Assembly (NCBI RefSeq): GCF_000003815.2
Contig: NC_049986.1
Span: 6,070,868 to 6,134,867 of the forward strand
Direction: 5' to 3'
Source of the DNA: Branchiostoma floridae
Taxonomy: Eukaryota; Chordata; Leptocardii; Amphioxiformes; Branchiostomatidae
Length of the DNA: 64,000 bases
Shown: positions 36,772 to 51,600 of the stretch, piece by piece
Layout of the letters: every line of letters begins with the position of its first letter
Numbering within the stretch: the first letter of the stretch is position 1
The notes under the pieces: model-generated
What the model was told of the DNA's origin: nothing
The model's database searches: none
Seen by the model: only the letters and a program-made list of their open reading frames with translations
Made by a program: the position numbers and the translations under genes

Positions 36772-37989
36772 ACAACTACAGTCATGGCCGCTGTTTTGCA
36801 CATTATTGTCACTTTTAGATTTTAACTAGTTCACTTCTACAGCTACGGTCATGGCTACATGCGTATCTCACCACAGTCACATCAGAATCTACAAGTGTAA
36901 TCAATGCTGTCAATTGGCATATATTTTTCCATTTCGGCACTTTCTTGTCATGTTCACCATCTCCGAAGGGACATACAAAGACTTGTGGGAAAAGTTTGTG
37001 GCTTCAGAGCCCTGTCGGGGCCACATTCCCTAAGTACTACACCTGTCACATTTGGCGAAAATCGATCGGACGACGACTCTGTGGCAATCGCCCGAGACTC
37101 GCTTATAATAATAGCTTTATTGCACAACAATTGTACAAGGTACAAAGTATGGCATCCCTCTGTCGATCTTAAATATGGCCGATCTTCCATCGATACGCTC
37201 GAAAATCGTGGATAATGTGACAGGGGTATACGAACACCAATGCATATAGGACCGTGGGACTAACAGGGTCTAATAAAAGAACCGACCATCGATTGCGAAA
37301 AGAATGTGCAGCAACTTCCAAGTTTTGTTTTTTGCTCTTTACTACAAGAGAGCTAGTTTCTACTTTTCAGGTATCCAAATATACTACATGCTCAAGAATA
37401 CATGTGCACAGAATGTGTACGTGACATATCTAGTATATACCACATCCGTATACATTTCATTTCCGGCATACCACAAAAACACTCAATACGACTTCCGGTG
37501 ACGTTATAACCCCCTCTTTACGTCCTTCATATTTGATACAGACTGCATGTAAACCTGTGTAAACATAAATACAGTCTTTTAATGCGGTGCTCCGTCGGTA
37601 TTTGTTATTTGTCGAGGGACGCTCTCGTCAGTTAACAAATGATACTTTGACCTCTGTACACGCCGTGGTATCTCAATAGTGGGCGGAGAGTTTGCTCTCT
37701 TTTTGATCGTCCTATATCCGCAGGTACATTCAGAAACTTGGCACGTACACACTGACCAGGAAGTTGCGGTAGACATGTGGAGGTGGATTTGGAAATGTAT
37801 GAAATCTGCGTCGCTTTTGTGACTGTGGTCAGTTGGTTGAAGACAAATTCTGTTGTCTGAAGATTGTTTGCAAGTCGTTTCTGATCTTGTTGATATCTTA
37901 GTGACGACAATTGGTTTCGCGCCACTAAAAGCAGAATCACTATAAGGGCGGTGTCACTTATGGTCTAGCGTGGTCTTAGCTTAGAAGGT

Positions 37990-38070
37990 AAGTTTTATAT
38001 CTTATCCCTTTCTCTTTCTCTTTCTCTCTCTCTCTCTCCCTCTATCCTTCTTTCTCTCTCTGTCTCTCCT
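37990..38070. repeat. (CT)n-rich tract, intergenic
   Basis: Interrupted ctctct/tttct repeat of about 80 bp between the UGT and gene B. Confidence 0.85.
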
Positions 38071-39670
38071 TTTTTAAATACAGTTTCATATTGTGTGCTT
38101 TAGAATCCGACAGAAAACCCAAATTTCCATTTTGCTTTGTTTTGAATCAGTTCAGTTTTGAATGCTTGGCCATTTTCTTAACGAAGTTCAGACACGTTTT
38201 AAGTCCTTTTGTGGCAAATGAAGCGTTGCTCAAGCAACAAGGCGTTACATTCACTCAAGCGTATTGTATAGGCGTGAAAAAGGTAACGCTAGCTTATGGC
38301 ATGCGTGGCACGTACCTATGTTGTAAACAGCGGTAATAAGTTTACTTACGGGGTGGGGGGTGCACGCAGGTAAGGCCATAGCAAGTAAATTTTATGGATG
38401 ACATCAGCGCGCGCATTAATTTTCGCCTGATTTCAGAAAAAAAAACAGGGATGGTCAACATGACGATAAAGTACCAAAATGAACAAATACGTTGTGTTGT
38501 ATCCTAATACTAGTAATTGTACTTGTAGAAGTGACACTTGCGAGGTACCCAGGGCTGTAGGTGTAGAAATGAAACTTATTGGATAGTTGTAAAAGTGACA
38601 CCAATATGGAAGCCATGAGTGTGGTTACCAACTTTGTTGGTAATGCCAGTCTACCACACTAGTGTCACTTTTACCACACCAGTACATGTCTTGAATACAG
38701 GAATGAATGCCTTGTTGGCTCCGATACCATGTTTTGTCTCTTTAATTCTTGTTACAACACTCATCACAACTTTATGGTGCCTATTTTTGAAAATGTAGCC
38801 ATCTTACTTTTTTTCACCCATCTTGTTTTTTTTGCCCTATCGCATTATTTTTGCAGTCTGCAAAGGATGTCATCCATAAATTTACTTGCTGTGGCCTAAG
38901 ATAGGCAAACAAAGTCTAAGGGAAATACGGTCACGTTCGTTTAAGCCTATTCTGAACGGTCATTGACTTGGATGAAAGGGTGATCAATAAGTTATCTCCC
39001 TCACCCAAAAATATGAACAGCTTAAATTATCAATGTGTACCAAAATTAAAATCATTGTGATCATTACTTTGAGGCTACACTCAGTATGTTAGGTTGGAGA
39101 GAAGGGAAAAACATGGACAATGAGCTGTGACCTGAGGTGTGCAGGTCAACTTGCTCTGCTGGAAGTCAGACAACCATTTCTTTCCATTTAAAATGCGAAG
39201 GGAACCATATCAAACAAGTTGAACAATGTCTTTTAAACATTCGCAACATGGCGAACTTGACCTACACAACTTTAATTGAAGTTCTCCCTTGTTTTTCGCG
39301 CCACTCACCTACTGTTTTTACGTGTGCTTATTATTTCTGTGTGAGGCCGAGAACTTATTGACGTAGTGGTGTATGCATGGGATTTTAATTAATAAGTGTT
39401 ATTTGAATATCTGCATGCGAAAAACGCGCCTAACATACTAATATGTTACCTTTACATTGTAGTGTTGGCACTGCAGCTTTGTGGATTTGGTGACACTTTC
39501 AATATAATGCAATGTCAAAACTTACAAAATCAAAAATGTTTTACAAAAATATTTACTATGTTGTTACAGATCTACGCCAGCCAAAACGGTTAACTGTGCT
39601 CGGAAACACAGGGGCCGTTTTTTTTCTTCATTTTTCGTGTCTTTAAGTACTTTTCATCAGTTTTGGGACA

Positions 39671-42600
39671 ATGGCGTCAAGACTTCCGCCTCAAGACGAC
39701 GTCAAGACGGCGCCAGACCTCGAAGACGTCGATCTCACAGTCGAACACAAAACTAAGGAGAAAGTTTCCAACGATGACGACGAACCGAGCATGTTTCTCA
39801 AAGTGGCCAAACTTCTCCTCGCCATCTTTATCGGGCTGGTCGTGCTAACGTGCCTGACTGCAAGCAAGGTGTCCACCATCTCTTTAGCCGAGTGCCTGTC
39901 TGATGCGCGCTTCAACAGAAGCCGTGTACAACAACCACCACCTACCAGCCCGGCTGTAACCATACCGAACAATGTCACGGTCGTTCCGGTTACCCTACCG
40001 ACAACATCGCGGCCTATACGGATCTTCGACCGGTGTGACGACGAACCGCCGGAACCCATAGTGAACATGTTACTCTTGGTCCTGATGATTCCCTACGGTT
40101 TGACGTTCCTGCGATGTTTTTGGATTACCGGCATCAGTGTGTCTTTTCCGTGGCCTTCTCTGCTGGCTCTGGGAGTTGTGAGTACTATTTCTATGTTACA
40201 AATTACACATCGATTTTTAAGATGATTTGATTTATAAGATACACGCGTATAACTCTTTTTATTTAGCTAATAATGTCGCGCAACTGTGTATGTGAGTTTT
40301 CAAGAAAGTAGAGCTACACACTCCATACAGCACTTGGTATGTTGTTAGCCACCTTGCGGGCAACTACAGTACTGTATCCGGAGCTATGCTACATTTTAGG
40401 CTTCTAAGATGCTTAAAGCACACAGATGTTGAATTATCTTGAAAAAAAAAGTTGCTTCATGGATGACAGGGACTGTTAAAAGTAGATAAAAAGACGCTAA
40501 ATTGCATGTATTTAATTTGATGCATCTTTTGATATTTCAGAATTTGAAATCGATTTTTAAATGATTGAAATCACATTACAGACTTACGTCATGCAAACTA
40601 AAACTTAATGATGGGCATCCGGGAGGGAAGTGATTTGCATTTGCTAGCAAATGTGAATGACTATATTGCACGAGTGTCCCTGGCGTGCATGATTTACGTG
40701 TTTGTATTACCTTCAGGTGAGATAACGTAACGGTAGAGCTGTTTAATATGTCAACATTACAGGCGTTTACCCTACTTGTAAAGACAGATTGCCGACAAGG
40801 GTCAGAACTTTCAGTGTACAGGTCAAACAAAGGTCATTATGGCTGACAACACAACAACTTTACACGTTTAAGAACTCGAGTTTTATGACTTCATACATTC
40901 GCCAAGGAATTTGGTCTAAAAATAACGCAACTGATATGCCAATAAGACTCTTATTGGTATAAGATGAAAGATGCTAAAGGACCCAAAATAGCTTTTAATT
41001 ATTAGCAATTTATAATCACGAGTCTACCTTGTTCAGGAGTTTGCAAGATTTCAGAAAATGCAATACATGGCAAACCCAGGCAGCTTACTAATACTGTAAC
41101 TTCATTTATGTTCGCGGTGATAAAGTTTAGCGGTAGGAGCGGAAATTGTTTCGCGGTGTTTTAATTTCGCGGTTAAAACAATATTGTATTATATTTAATT
41201 AGTAGATACGCACCGGGACCCTTGCGGAACACAAGTCGGAAATCATGATGGCAGATGGCCTCGAAATTTTTATCACGTCTCAAACACAACGGAAAAGAAC
41301 TCCTAGTATGTATGTAAATGGCAAAGCAGGGCCACTGTCCTATCATGGGGTATCGAGTTTTACTACGCGATAGCAACACGTTTCCTAGATCTCCTTCAAC
41401 ATTATCCTGTAAATGCATTTAAGTTCGCGGGGATTTAATTTCGCGGCAGCGGGAAAATGGAATGTTCGCGGTGGGTTTGAATTCGCGGTAGCCCCATACC
41501 GCGAACTTAATTACAGTACTGTACTGTAGTCGCATACTGTATTATGAATATTCACTCAAGTTTTGTAATCTTACACGGTACAGACAGAAGGTAAAGGTAG
41601 TCTTTTACCTCCCTGACCGACATCAGGTACCCAGTTTTACACTTAGGTGAAGTGAGCAAGGTCGTGTAAAGTGCCTTTCCCAAGGGCACAACGTCGGGGA
41701 AACGGTGAGGATCGAACTCAGGACCTATAGATTCCGAGCCGAACGCTCTAGTAGTTACGCCGCGCCCGACGACACTAGACCTCCTTATGATTTAATTCAG
41801 TTTAACAGTTTATTCATCATACTAAGTTACATTTACGATATTGATAACGAATTGGAAGCTATTCAAAGGAGCTTATATAGTCTTTATTCGTTATAAATGA
41901 GATAATATGCGTAAAACTGAATGGACTTGCATGGTAATTGGCTCTTTACCTTGTTTTGAATGTCAAGATCCAACAGATATGCCTGTAGGTGACTTCTCCT
42001 GCTCTGATAATGATCTGTTAAACAAACGGCCGTGTCATGAATATGAGTGCATCGGCCATAACTGCGCCACTGGATCATAGCCTGTATAAACTGCAGTGCA
42101 GCTCACTTGTCAGGGGTTTACAAAGTTAACTTCTTGTGCAGTAACTACGCCCCGAGGTGTGCATGGTGTTATAACGCCTGATCTCTTGCTATAACCACCT
42201 TCTAAAACCACCTCGTTCGCTTCGCTCACGAATCTGAAGCAACGTGGAATGAGCAACCTAGCCCCGAGCTATAGAAAGTATTCCAATTTTTGAAATACTT
42301 TGCAGTTGTTTAAATGGTACCTCACTGCGCTTGGGGTACCGGTGCGGCACTGCGGGGTTTTTAATAATTTAGATATTGTAAAATAGGTAAAAGTATGACA
42401 TACAAGACAACAGAATACACAAAAAGTAAGAAAGTTCGTTCTTTATCTCTGGAACTTCAGTAATCTTTCGAACCCCACAGTGCCACACTGGTGCCCCCTG
42501 TGCAGTGAGATGCCACCTATTGTTCTATCAAATTTATCATTACCCGTTTATAATCAGCGCCATGCATGTACAACCTTGAGAGGCCCTTCAACAAACACTT

Positions 42601-45600
42601 AGATTACGCCGCTATACTTAATGACACACAGTGCAAATGTCATGGCGTCATGACCTGAGCACTTATCTACACTCGCGTGTATGTCAAATCGATATGCAAA
42701 TGAGAACTGACGTCACGAACATTATTTAGATTAGATAAGACAAAGGGTAGTGCCGCTCATTTATCACGCTTAATCATCATCAATAACACTAAACATGCAA
42801 TCGAAACAATAAGTTGCATATCTGGAGAAATTTATTTGAACCACTCACACTGGGAATAACCCCCACTCTTTTCGATATTTTAGGCGTGGCTCTTTTGTGT
42901 GTGTTTTTTCACTCAGGTGTAAAATATGCTTAACTGTGTTCTGTTGGGAAGGTAAGAGGCCATAAAAATGAGATGATTTGACTACGCTTTCCACTACCGA
43001 ACTTTAGACACAGTGATTAACAACCCAATAATGCTCCTACGACCCGAAACAGGCTATGAGACTACTTTCGCCTTTCCTACCCTATTACACCTCCATAATG
43101 TTTTCGATAACAGAAAAGGGTCCAATTCAGTATTTTGATCAAACCTAACGGTACGGTTTCAGGGTTATTGTAACAGGTTACTTTTAGTGGCATGCACACA
43201 TGGTCAATTGCGTACTTGCTATAAGAAGAATAAAAGCTATTTTAATCGCAATAAAATTGAAATATAGTTTTGATTGTGTCCATGCGTCTGACGACTATGT
43301 CCATGTCTGTCTGTGCGTATTCGTGTTTTTGTTGTCAGCATAACTCCAAAACCTCTGAATTGATAACGAATTGGTAAAGTTGTGCGTGCTGAAAAGACAA
43401 AGGTAAAGGTATTTTTTGCCCTCTAGTATGTGACCTTCTAGTATGCCACTTCGTATCTTTGTTCCAGTATTCGAATTTCTTATTTCTTGCCTCTACTTTT
43501 CAAGGGTTTCGTTGCGAGTGCAGCAGAAGTCTTCGCACTGTGTCTAATGGTGATAGAAGCACTGTCCACAACACGAAGCGCTCTCGGCATCCTACTCATG
43601 AACAGCATCTACATCGTTCAGATAGTCTTCCAACTCGTCTTCGAGCTGTACAAGTTCGTCCGCCCCAAGGAAGACCGGCCAGCGTCTTGGAAATGGCTCC
43701 TTGCGTTCCTCGCCTCGACGATACTTGCGATCGGTTCCTTCGGTGTCATCGTGTACTTCACCGCCGACATGGACCAAAACTCCGGCTGGAAAGTCCCCCT
43801 GTCCGTGTTGTTGCTATCCCTAGCCTGGGCACCTGTCATGCAGAAACTTCAAACCCGACGATGGGATGCCGAGGAGGTTGACGAAGAATCCCGAAAGGAC
43901 CCGAACGAAGCCGACGACGACGACGATGAAGAAGACGAAGAGAAGAAGTTTCAGAGGACACGGCCCGACAAGGACGCCCGTTGGAGGTCAGGGATGATCA
44001 CAAGTTTTCTGAAGCTACTTCTGACGCCTGCAGTGGTGACGCTGTATGTCTACACCTTCAAGATAGGGAACGCAGAGGTTCGTGATACATTCCATAATAT
44101 TGCCTGTACATATTGGAATGACTAGATCTTAGAAAATGGAGTTGGAACTTAGATTAAACCCTATTTGCTGAATGGTACATTCATACATTACTAGGTGGAA
44201 TTCATATATTATTACTTTGAAATCAAAAGAGTTTAACGGTCCACCATTTTTTTTCTTGAAACAAAATAAGTAAATCTGTTCATCGGTATAACTTCTGTAT
44301 AATCACTATGGTAAATGATGGTAGTTAGTATTGTAGCGCTATTTGAAAATTAATGTCCGAAATGTACTTTGCATAATACTTTCTCACCTGGTATCACTGC
44401 TTTGAACCGTTTTGCTCTCCCAAACACACATCCACCTAATAGTAAAGAATCATTGGATATGTAAAGGAATTACATGCACGATTTCTTTGAAATTTGAAAC
44501 GTAAACGACATTTTCTTCACATCCAGGTAATGTGGAGCTGGACTGCGTGGTCCCAAATCAACATGTCTCACCCTGCCATCAACTCATTTCTCGTCAACAT
44601 CTTCACCAGTTTCGGGGCGTACATCTTCTGTTTGTTCGCCTGTAGCATCTGTATCTACCACGTGGGATTCGCCGTACCTCTACTACTCTGTGAGGAACAT
44701 TCTTTTCATTCTTTCTTTTATTAGTAGTATTGTCAAGGAGATTGAAAAAGGATTTGTAGAGGAAGTTACAAGCTGTCGTCCCCAGGATGCTTTGCCGTTT
44801 CCCAGCATACTTTGCGCATAAAATGTGTTCTCCTTCCCAGGGCGATGAAAGCAGCCAACACTAGCCCTCATGCGGCCCCATCTTGTATTACACACAAGGT
44901 TCTTTCACACACGAAGATATACATACACAGAGAGACACATATTACACGAGCGCTCCCTACACACAAAGTGCACTAGCGCACATACACATTAACAAATGTA
45001 ACACACACACACACACACTAACACACAAACAAACACGCTATCATAACCTATGAAATATTAAAATGCGCAATTTCTGTGTTTAAATCACTTTAAATTTCTT
45101 GACATTTCAGCCACTGTTTTTGCCTACCTGTTCGCCTTTATTGTACCCGTCTGTGAGGTATTCATACCTTTAGAGGCTTGTATTGCGGACACAACAAGGT
45201 AGGTTTTTGTTATTTCATAACAGTTTAATAATACAAAAAAATGTATGGTAATAATTCAAAATAATAAGATAAAGAACGAAATTAATAAATTATGCATATT
45301 TTCGAAAGAACGGGTGATGATACTAATCTGTTTGTCTTCAATATGCATTTTTGATAACAGTGTTCGGAAATATGTGAAATAGTAATAGAACCTTAACTAG
45401 ATTAAATTCTTAAAGATAATCAAGCCTTTGCCTGTACATAAATGTTTATCTTATAATTATCTTCTTTAAGTTACTCCTGGGGCATCCCAGCTGCGGTGTG
45501 TCTGTTCTTGGCCCAACTCATCGCCGTCTGGAGTTTCCTTGCCCGGAGCCCGACAAACGTCTTGGAGAAAGATTCAAAGGTAATATTCTTCTCTTCTTTT

Positions 45601-48600
45601 AAGCTTCAAAGAGAACTAAGTTTCCGCCTATTTCACAGACAAGTGCACAGTCACACTTTTAGAATAGTGAGCTCATTGTCACTAATCTGAGCGTACTGAG
45701 CAAATGAAAAGGCACAATATTTCTTGAATTACAGTCTTTTCACGCGGGGTCTAGTGTCAAGCCCAGCCTGCAGCTGCGGGTGTCCATACGAAACGACTTC
45801 ACACTACCTTTTGCACTGCCCTACCTATAATTACCAGCGCTCAGTTCTCTTCGGCAAACTTTCTGGGTTACTTGTACATATACTTGATTTCCACAGTCTT
45901 GCAAATAATGCCAAAGAAATGTTGATCTTACACGGTAGTTCTGTCTGTTGCTTCAATGTCAATTGCAGAATTATGGAAGCAACACATGTCTACATTTCAA
46001 CAACAAATCGTTTTTAATTTCAAGTATAATTCTTTGTTTTAGTTTTCTACTCCAGTAAGGGGGGTCGACTCACGTACACTGTTTCATTCATATGTAATTA
46101 TCTATTTACTATTGTCCTGTATAATTTATTATTTACAATCCTTGTATAAGTGGCGGCTTAATATAAGTTGAATGTAACTTGAGTCCGCCGTCACTTTGTC
46201 CTTGTCCGTTTATTTGTATTTTCACATGTATTTCAATAAAGAAAAAAAAAGGCACGATAAGCGTATGGAAAGCTTAGAGGGTAAATGTGGTCAAAGGATA
46301 ACAGCAGGTAGGTGATCACGTGACATGTCGACGCCTGCTCAGCCGACGGTAAATGGGATTTTTAAAGATGTAACATTACGATTACTTATTAATCTCTCGC
46401 TTTTTAAAGAGTGAATTTTTGTCAAAGTAGAAAAAGACCTAAAGTTTCCCCCATAATAATAAGATGCATTTTTATTTTCAATCGAATTTCTTTACCCTAT
46501 ATGGCCTTACTCGCTGACACTGAACACTACCATAGTCCCCGACCCTTAGGTATGAGGATGGGACTAGGTAAGGTCAGGTATATATAGAATACAACACGGT
46601 GTATTCCGTATCGCCCAAGGTGTCAGCCCGACCGCGGGTCGGATCGCCCGAAGGCCGGAGGGTGATCCGACCCGCGGGAGGGCTGAGACCGAGGGTGATG
46701 CGGAATACACCGTGTTGTATTTTATTTATGTCATACCCACCTGAGAAAACCACTGTTTTGATGCGAAATGCGCCAGAAGTTGAACAAATTTGTTGCCCTC
46801 GAAAAAAAATTGTTGCAACAGTAATGTTCCAACGTCCGAATCAGGTATTCGAACTTTCGTTGGTGCCGTACTCGGCCCACTCGAAACAGTTCGATTTATT
46901 CGAATGGAGCCCGTGTGATAACCCCGGGCCGTACGGAAAGTTACCAGCCGGTCCGGAACACCCGTATCGAACGTTTTCGCGTCACAGGTATGACATAAAT
47001 GGCCTTATCACCTCCATGCTTTGTCTGATTACAGAAGCTTCAGTTATAACGATTTTGTCGTTTCAGATTTTCTGGTTGCCAGGTTACAACAACATTTTCC
47101 TGGAGCAGTGGCTGATCCTGAGCAGGAAGACGCGCTACAATAACAAGAAACAGTTCAAGGAGCGGACTAAGATTGTCAAGAACGCCTGCGTCTACATCTG
47201 CAGTACGATGTACCACGAGGTAACGCTATTGAACCTTCATCTGCGGGGGACCTATATCCGTCTATATGAAATAAACAGGCTATTTATTTATCATCATCAT
47301 CATCATTATCATCATCGGTCGACGTGATCAAATGTAAACATGTTCGCACATGTTCGCACACGACGGGGTGATACCGCCCCTTTCGGGGTGACATACCCTT
47401 TCGCTGGCTAATTACAAGACGGGGATGCGCCAGGTCTCCCGTCCGGGTGAATGATGTAAATCACCGTGTGGCTGATACGGTATGGAGGTTCGCCAGGCCT
47501 CCAACCGGGTGATTTGAAGTGAATCACCAACTCCGGACAGAAGGGTTTGCTCCAACCACACCGCACCATCGCACGTGTGGGGGTTCTTTAACGTGCATGG
47601 GGTGTGACTCTCCCCATACACGGGACCTCCATTTAACGTCCTATCCGAGGGACGACTCATTTTTCACTTGAGTAAAGTGAGGAAAGTCGTGTTAAGTGCC
47701 TTTCCCAAGGGCACAAGACCGGCAACACGGAGGCGGATTCGAACCGGCGACCTCTCGGTCACGGGCCGTATACACTACCACCGTGCTACGCGGCCCCATA
47801 TTTATTTATAGGGTGGCAAAGAAAACATGACAATATCAATCAATCTTTCTTCTAAAAAATGTTGCATTTAATATGATGTACCTTTTACTCTATGACTCAT
47901 TCATGGCATTTCTAATGACTAATTACGTTTTCCAATAAAAGTTTGGTTGTAAATAGTACACCTTTTAAAAGAGATGTTTTGGTGGATACATGGACAGAAG
48001 TACCATTTTGCATTACACCGCATGATACTTACATGTCACATAAAATATATAGCGTGTCTACACACTGCACAATTGTATTGATATATTGACAAATTATATA
48101 TTTCCCTACTACCACTATGAACTTTGCAATTTCTCTAACATATTAGTCTGAAGAAGAAATGGAACAACTTCTTCTGTCATTGAGAGGCATCGCGAATGAC
48201 CTTCAAGACGAGGCAAAGCGCCATTTTGAGGCTCACGTCTTCTTCGACGGAGGCTGCAAGCAAGGTCAACCTTCGAGATGGGCGTTACAGCTCTTATCCT
48301 TGGTCGACAAGACGATGAGGACATCTTCAAGTAAGTAGTGTCAACCAATAGTTAGGCAGGTTCTATTGATACTATATATTCAGGTTATGTTGACACGAAT
48401 CAAACATAGCAAAATGTTGTTTTTATGTTATTTTCATTACTCCTCTTTGAACTGCCCTATCACATCTAACCGAAAAGTCACATGGCTGTTGTATCGTTGA
48501 AACTCAGTTGAGGATTAAAATCACGTCAATGGTTTCAAAGATGTTTATCTGCATTTCTGTTTGTATAGGTTATTATAACTCAAGACCTACAAATGAGATG

Positions 48601-51600
48601 TCGAGATATCTCGTTTGTCGATAGGTTCAGAATATTGCATGTTGTTCTGGTATTACAGGACCGTTCTAAAGATTTCCCCTCGTTTCCGCACATGTTTCAG
48701 AGGAAAACGTATTCAGTGAGGGAAAATGTGAGAAGTGGGACACTCCGTATGGACTCCAGCTGTCATGGCGGGTTGGCACCAGGAAGATGCCCTTCAACAT
48801 TCATCTGAAGGACAACTCAAGGGTAAGTTCACTTTTAACTAAAGCAGGAGAGAAACAACGGATGTTATTTTCAGCAAAGCGTTTGTATGTTATGCTTTTT
48901 GTGTGCATGCGTGTTTTTTTTCGTGTATATGTTCGTGAGCGTGCGTGTGCATGTTTGTGTTTATGTGTGTCTATGAACAGCATATTTAAGGATGGATGAT
49001 TCTTTATGAAATGTTTCATTTTTATTTTTACTAAATGTAAACGTCTTTGGAAAAAGCCCATCAGACAAGTTTTAGGGCCTCCTGGCAATGATCTTCTGTA
49101 CTGCTGCTTTAGTTCCGGTGTATTTTTTGCTCTTGTCAAAACTGAAGTTTTACTTTGTGTTCTTCTCAATCTTACTTTCAGGTGCGTGCTAAAAAGAGAT
49201 GGAGCCAAGTGATGTACATGTCGTATATCTTAGACTACTTGTGTGAGTATGCCATGTATCTTGTCTGCCAACCGCAATAATCCATTTGCCATTAGATCCA
49301 AATTCAGCTATGATGTATTAAAATCGTAATTTCTGTAGTTTGTTTTTCATTGAAATATTGTAATTCTCTTTTATGATTTCATCGAAATTATGCTGGTGGT
49401 TGAATTTCTTCGTTATTCTTTAGCTACCTACAATCCTCTTGGTATGACGTCAGGGGCTATAGAGGATGACGACATCAAGGCATCGTCTCCGAAGAAAGGA
49501 AGTCTATTTATGGCATCAACAGGACCGCACAGGGCTCGTCTTAACAGTCCATACGGATGGACTGCATCGTTGTCAGTACCTATTCTTTTTATGGTTCTAG
49601 TCAAACTTTCGATTTTCTTGACGTGTCTGCGTAACTCGTCAAAGTAATTGACACCAGGAGACGAAGGGTGAGACTTACGTACGCACACTCTTGGGTCGCT
49701 CGCCAGTTACAATGCCATAATTACTACCGTGACCGACAGCCACAATAGGCAACACACCTATTTTTTGGTCAACACAACTACCCACAACCATTTTCCGATC
49801 AACACACCTATTTTCTGCGCAACACACTTATTTTTTTGTGCTGCAGACACTTACTTTATTTGCGCTGCACATACTTATTTTCCTTTGCGCTGCACCCCTC
49901 CCTTTCTCAATGGATGGTCCATTAATCACGTTGATAAAAAGGTCGTATGTATACCATCCTAAAGTTGTCCTCTTTCTGGATGACGCCTAACATGTGTTGC
50001 CCATTGTTTCTGCCGGCCACGGTACATAACGCTAGGCTTCATGCTTGCCTGCAGATGCAGTGGGTCTGGTATGAGTGAATTTTTACAGCACTTTGTGTCA
50101 ACCTTTGAAACGCCAAACAATAGTCCCTTCTAGACCGTTTTCTTTTCAACTCGCTGCCCTTGTTACAGTGACGACAGTCAACCCTACATACAAGTGGACT
50201 TGGGCGAGACCAAGATGGTGACGGGGGTGATCACACAGGGCAAACCCGGAAAGGACCAGTGGGTTCGGTCCTACACAATCCAGTACCAGGGCCAGGATGT
50301 GGGCAGTATCAGCCGGCTGGGTACCACCAGTGTGAAGTGGGACACCTACAGCGAGGGAGTGGATGGAGAACCAACGGTAAGTGTCAGACACAGTTCAATG
50401 GAAGTTTTAATACATTCCGCTAGATGGCGTCAGTGCACTGAGAACGGGTTTGAATGTGGATAGAATGCAAGAAAAGAAGGACATATTTTAGTAGTTGCTA
50501 TCTTATGCTAACAATCAGATGTATTTGTACGATGTGTCATGAAATTGATTGTATTTTGCAACTCTTTGCTGCCTATCATGTGAGTATTTTTAGTATATCT
50601 TAATCTGATCATGAAACGTTTTAGACGGCAATTTCAAGTGTTGGCTACCTGCTTTCAACCATTCTTTGATATATTTGTGCAATCTGTTGAAATAGCATTG
50701 GCGGTTTCGTTAATCACATAAAAGCTCCTATTGAATATTGTGCACGTTTTCATAAGCATATATTCACTTGTTACTGTTCGATTTAGAGTCTGATAATTAT
50801 GTCTTGTGGACTGAATGACGGTGTTCACTTATTGCAATTCAAGGTCTTCACCGGAAACAGTGACAGTGACACATGCGTGAAACACTATCTCAAGAAACCA
50901 ATCTGCACGCGGTACCTGAAGATATGTCCGACCCCTGGCGACTGGCATAATGCCTGCAGCATGCGGCTCGAAATCCTGGGATATAATCCTGGTTAGTTCA
51001 TGCACTAGTTGACGTATTAGATAAAAAAACACGGACATGACATTTACTTATGCTCAATGCAAGTGAGAAATATTTTTTTTATTATCAAAGCTGTTTCACA
51101 TACGGATATAACATTGAAATAATAGTCCGGTGGTTTTCAAAGTGGCACATTTCGATCACTTTAAAGAACCCGCCACGCCTTTCGAAAAAGAGTAGCGGTC
51201 TTTACCCGTGTGGGTAGATTAAATTTTACATTATCTGGTCTCTTCGTTGACATTTTGAAAATGTGTTCCTTCTATTAAAGTGGCAAATATCAATGAATCA
51301 ATAAATCAACATAGAAACCTTCGGGGGTAACCGGCTTTCAATCACGACATCTAAGCAACCTAGTTTATTGGTGTAATTGACAAAGCACAGGTATGCAAAT
51401 GAAGCAATTGCAAATCATTCCTACAAGTAAGGCAAATGTATTACCAATTACAGAGGATAAGCTCGACAACACCTACCTGCTTGTGACGGATGCTGACGTC
51501 AAGTTTAACCCTGACGCTGCTAAGGCCCTGCTGGACATCACTGCCCGGGACCCGGCAGTCGGTGCAGTCTGCGCACGTACTCATCCCCTGGGCACGGGGG

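Larger units (their letters stand above)
35082..39670. other. Intergenic region upstream of both the UGT and gene B
   Basis: No convincing exon. It holds a poly-G run near 35492, an assembly gap, a CT-rich tract and AT-rich sequence. Both flanking genes start into this region head-to-head, so it should contain both promoters and the likely UGT 5' non-coding exon, but I see no TATA box or other element I can defend. Confidence 0.5.

Noticed and set aside
46599-47327. 242-aa open frame with MYSVSPK start
   Set aside because: It runs through the GC-rich hairpin and merely includes exon 6 of gene B; the acceptor at 47066 and gene A homology limit the coding part to 47067-47219.
47735-47788. tRNA gene
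   Set aside because: A and B boxes are present, but no cloverleaf with anticodon stem is evident and the body matches other SINE copies.
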